From NCBI GenBank assembly GCA_016208345.1, contig JACQYG010000087.1, positions 1 through 7,145 on the forward strand: DNA of 7,145 bases, given 5' to 3'. The position numbers and the translations under genes are program-made. Of this stretch, positions 4,603-7,145 are shown piece after piece. How positions within the stretch are numbered: the stretch's first letter is position 1; each line of letters starts with the position of its first letter. Under the pieces are notes generated by a model. It saw only the letters and a program-made list of their open reading frames with translations, was not told the origin of the DNA and did not search any database. This DNA comes from Chloroflexota bacterium. GTDB taxonomy: Bacteria; Chloroflexota; DTOL01; JACQYG01.

Positions 4603-7145
4603 ATGGATGATTCCGATACCTACGAGGTCCTGGACGCCTTCTCTCCCGCCGTCCGGGCCTGGTTCCGGGAGGCCTTCGGCCAGCCCACACCACCCCAGGT
4701 CCAGGGATGGCCCCCCGTCCGGGCCGGAGAAAACACCATTATCCTGGCTCCCACCGGATCGGGCAAGACCCTGGCTGCCTTCCTGTGGGGCATTGACCGG
4801 ATCTACGCCGAGCTGGAGGCAGGGATCACGTCACCCGGCATCCGTCTCCTCTATGTCTCCCCTCTCAAGGCCCTGAACAACGACATCGAACGTAACCTTC
4901 GGGCCCCCCTGGACGGCATCCGTCGGGCCGCCGCAAAGCTGGGCCAGGCCCTGCCACCCCTGCGGGCCGCCGTGCGCACCGGCGACACTCCCAGCAGCGC
5001 CCGGACCTCCATGCTCCACCACCCGCCCCACATCCTGATCACCACCCCGGAGTCCCTCTACCTGATGCTCACCAGCCCCCGGGCCCGGGAGTTGTTCACC
5101 CAGGTCCAGACCGCCATCGTGGACGAGATCCACACCCTCTGCGGCAATAAGCGGGGCGTGCACCTGGCCCTCTCCCTGGAGCGCCTGGAGCACCTGGTCG
5201 GGCGGCCGGTGCAGCGCCTGGGCCTCTCCGCCACTCAAAAGCCGCTGGAAGAAGTGGCTCGCTACCTGGGCGGCCAGTCCTGGCAAACTGCCCCGGATGG
5301 CTCCCGCCAACTGGTCCCCCGACCGGTAACCATCGTGGACGCCGGGTATCAGAAGCCCCTGGACCTGAAGGTGATAACTACAGTGGCCGACTTCCGGGAA
5401 TTGGGTGGCGAGTCCATCTGGCCCACCATTGTCCCGCAACTGGTGGAGCTCATCCGCCAGCACCGAACCACCCTCATCTACGTCAACAATCGTCGCCTGG
5501 CCGAGCGCATAGCCGACAAACTGAACGAGCACTTCGGTCCTGGTGTCATCCGGGCCCATCATGGCAGCATGTCCCGGGAGGCCCGGCTCCGGATGGAAGC
5601 CGACCTTAAGGCCGGCCGGCTCCCCGCCCTGGTGGGTACCAGCTCCCTGGAGCTGGGCATCGACATCGGGGCGGTGGACCTGGTGGTCCAGCTCCAGTCG
5701 CCCCGGGGCGTGGCCCGGGGCCTCCAGCGGGTGGGCCGTTCCGGTCACCTGGTGGGAGAGACGAGCCGGGGCCGCATCTTCGCCACTCACCGGGAGGACC
5801 TGGTGGAGGCCACCGCTGTGGCCGGCGGCATGCGTCGCGGCGAAGTGGAGCCCACCTACACGCCCCAGAACTGCCTGGACGTCCTGGCCCAGCAGGTGGT
5901 GGCCGCCGTCTCTGTCGAGCCCTGGGACACCTCGGGGCTATACGACCTGGTACGCCAGGCCTATCCCTACCATGGGCTTTCCAGGGCGGCCTTCGACTCG
6001 GTACTGGAGATGCTCTCCGGGCGCTATCCCAGCCAGGCCTTCCGGGAGTTACGGGCCCGCATATCCTGGGACCGCACCCTCGACCGCCTCTACGCTCTCC
6101 CCGGCAGCCGCCTTCTGGCCCTCTCTAACCCGGGCACCATCCCTGACCGGGGAGCTTTCGGGGCCTACCTGGCTGATGGCACCACCAAGATCGGCGAGCT
6201 GGACGAGGAATTCGTATACGAGACCAGGGCCGGCGACGCCTTCATCCTGGGGAGCCAGACCTGGCGGGCCCTGGATATCACCGCAGATCGTGTCATCGTG
6301 GCCGAGGCCCCCGAGGCCGTGCCCAGGATGCCCTTCTGGAAGGGCGACCTGCCCTGGCGGCCTTATGAGCTGGGGATAGCCATCGGGCGCCTCCGACGGG
6401 AGGTGGCCCGGCGCATAGATAGTCCGGAGCTGCTCCGTTGGCTCCGGGACGAGTACGCCCTGGACGAGAACTCTGCCCTCAACGTGGCCTCTTACGTGCG
6501 CCGCCAGCTCGATGCTGCCGGAGAGATATCATCGGACAAGACCGTGATCGTAGAGCTGTTCCAGGATGCCATCGGCGACTACCGGCTGGTGGTCCATTCC
6601 ACCTTCGGAGGCCGGGTCAATGGCCCCTGGGCCCTGGTCATAGCCAGCCTCTTGCGCGAAAGCACCGGCGTGGAGGTGGAGACCCAGATCAGCGACGACG
6701 GCATACTTTTTCGCTTTCCCCGTTCCGACGCGCCGCCGCCTCTGAATATCGTCCAGCGCCTGCGACCGGCGGAGGCCCGGGAGCGTCTCCTGGCCGAGCT
6801 GCCTGATTCGCCCCTCTTCGGAGCTCAGTTCCGGCAAAACGCCGCCCGGGCCCTCCTGTTGCCCCGGGCCAGGGCCGGCCGGCGCACCCCCTTCTGGCTG
6901 CAACGCCTGCGCTCCAAGGACCTCTTGCAGATCGCCCGGCGGTTCGACTACTTCCCTATCGTGGCCGAGACCTACCGGGACTGCCTGAGGGACGTCATGG
7001 ATCTGGCTCACCTGGAGGAGGTCCTGGCTCGCCTGCAAAGCGGTGAGATCAAGGTGGTGGCAGTCCAAACGGCGGTCCATTCTCCAATGGCGGCCAGCCT
7101 GCTCTTCAACTTCATCGCCGTGTACATGTACGAGTGGGACACCCC
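4603..7145 (+). CDS. lhr: Lhr-type ATP-dependent DNA helicase, 3' end outside the window
   Basis: This is a superfamily 2 helicase of the Lhr (large helicase-related) family, a 3'-5' DNA translocase linked to DNA repair. The ATG at 4603 follows GGAGGG (4592-4597) by 5 nt. In 847 visible codons the motifs run: Q-motif region PPQVQGWP (30-37), Walker A APTGSGKT (49-56), Ia VSPLKAL (85-91), Ib TPESL (148-152), Walker B DEIH (174-177), III SAT (209-211), IV TLIYVNNRRLAE (290-301), V VGTSSLELGIDIG (344-356) and VI QRVGRSGH (375-382). A winged-helix region follows (about 411-480), then the Lhr-specific core with GTIPDRGAFGAYL (511-523) and LDEEFVYETRAGDAF (533-547). Sequence around 770-847 (LQIARRFDYFPIVAETYRDC, then SPMAASLLFNF) is typical of full-length bacterial Lhr proteins, so a C-terminal part probably remains beyond the edge. 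All helicase residues appear intact and no frameshift was seen. It is transcribed alone from its own promoter, divergent from the kinase. Confidence 0.95.
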   Translation, partial: MDDSDTYEVLDAFSPAVRAWFREAFGQPTPPQVQGWPPVRAGENTIILAPTGSGKTLAAFLWGIDRIYAELEAGITSPGIRLLYVSPLKALNNDIERNLRAPLDGIRRAAAKLGQALPPLRAAVRTGDTPSSARTSMLHHPPHILITTPESLYLMLTSPRARELFTQVQTAIVDEIHTLCGNKRGVHLALSLERLEHLVGRPVQRLGLSATQKPLEEVARYLGGQSWQTAPDGSRQLVPRPVTIVDAGYQKPLDLKVITTVADFRELGGESIWPTIVPQLVELIRQHRTTLIYVNNRRLAERIADKLNEHFGPGVIRAHHGSMSREARLRMEADLKAGRLPALVGTSSLELGIDIGAVDLVVQLQSPRGVARGLQRVGRSGHLVGETSRGRIFATHREDLVEATAVAGGMRRGEVEPTYTPQNCLDVLAQQVVAAVSVEPWDTSGLYDLVRQAYPYHGLSRAAFDSVLEMLSGRYPSQAFRELRARISWDRTLDRLYALPGSRLLALSNPGTIPDRGAFGAYLADGTTKIGELDEEFVYETRAGDAFILGSQTWRALDITADRVIVAEAPEAVPRMPFWKGDLPWRPYELGIAIGRLRREVARRIDSPELLRWLRDEYALDENSALNVASYVRRQLDAAGEISSDKTVIVELFQDAIGDYRLVVHSTFGGRVNGPWALVIASLLRESTGVEVETQISDDGILFRFPRSDAPPPLNIVQRLRPAEARERLLAELPDSPLFGAQFRQNAARALLLPRARAGRRTPFWLQRLRSKDLLQIARRFDYFPIVAETYRDCLRDVMDLAHLEEVLARLQSGEIKVVAVQTAVHSPMAASLLFNFIAVYMYEWDT

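Noticed and set aside
4831..5790. Long open frame (319 codons) on the - strand inside lhr
   Set aside because: It lies opposite the intact helicase motifs. Its Gly/Gln/His-rich composition is the usual antisense pattern of high-GC3 genes.
5543..6379. Open frame of 278 codons on the + strand overlapping lhr in another frame
   Set aside because: The peptide is dominated by Trp, Pro, Ser and Arg, as expected from an out-of-frame reading. The lhr frame through this stretch carries motifs V and VI and the Lhr core.

Overview
The window is 7.1 kb of GC-rich bacterial DNA. Several traits suggest Chloroflexota (Anaerolineae-like), probably from an uncultured lineage. These are a lipoprotein with a Pro/Thr-repeat linker after its lipobox Cys, a ParB-like/DUF4032-type protein paired with a small metallophosphoesterase, strong GC3 bias, and use of TTG and GTG starts. 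The taxonomic guess is inference from style; no marker gene proves it.

Layout, left to right. A tRNA-Gln(CUG) with encoded CCA (123-196) has its own promoter and a strong intrinsic terminator. After about 300 bp without a gene, a near-consensus sigma70 promoter drives a two-gene + strand unit: a 321-aa ParB/DUF4032-like protein (551-1516) and a 199-aa calcineurin-type phosphoesterase (1513-2112) joined by an ATGA overlap. Facing them on the - strand is a lipoprotein M23 endopeptidase gene (2785 to 2139) with an excellent promoter, a TTG start and a frameshift, most simply explained by a run of seven C. Upstream of it on the same strand lie a 68-aa Cys-rich membrane protein (3128 to 2922), a possible 35-aa ORF (3314 to 3207) and a PfkB-family sugar/nucleoside kinase (4227 to 3328). 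A divergent 375-bp control region with a good promoter on each side separates the kinase from a large Lhr-type DNA helicase (4603 to beyond the window end).

The genes look like ordinary chromosomal housekeeping and accessory genes: translation, envelope remodelling, a sugar or nucleoside kinase and DNA repair. No CRISPR array, insertion sequence, phage gene or recognisable defence island is present. The points most worth a second look are the C7 frameshift in the M23 lipoprotein, the unannotated-looking small ORFs after the kinase, the coupled ParB-like/phosphoesterase pair whose phosphoesterase lacks the usual first-motif His, and short repeats shared between or clustered in the intergenic regions.
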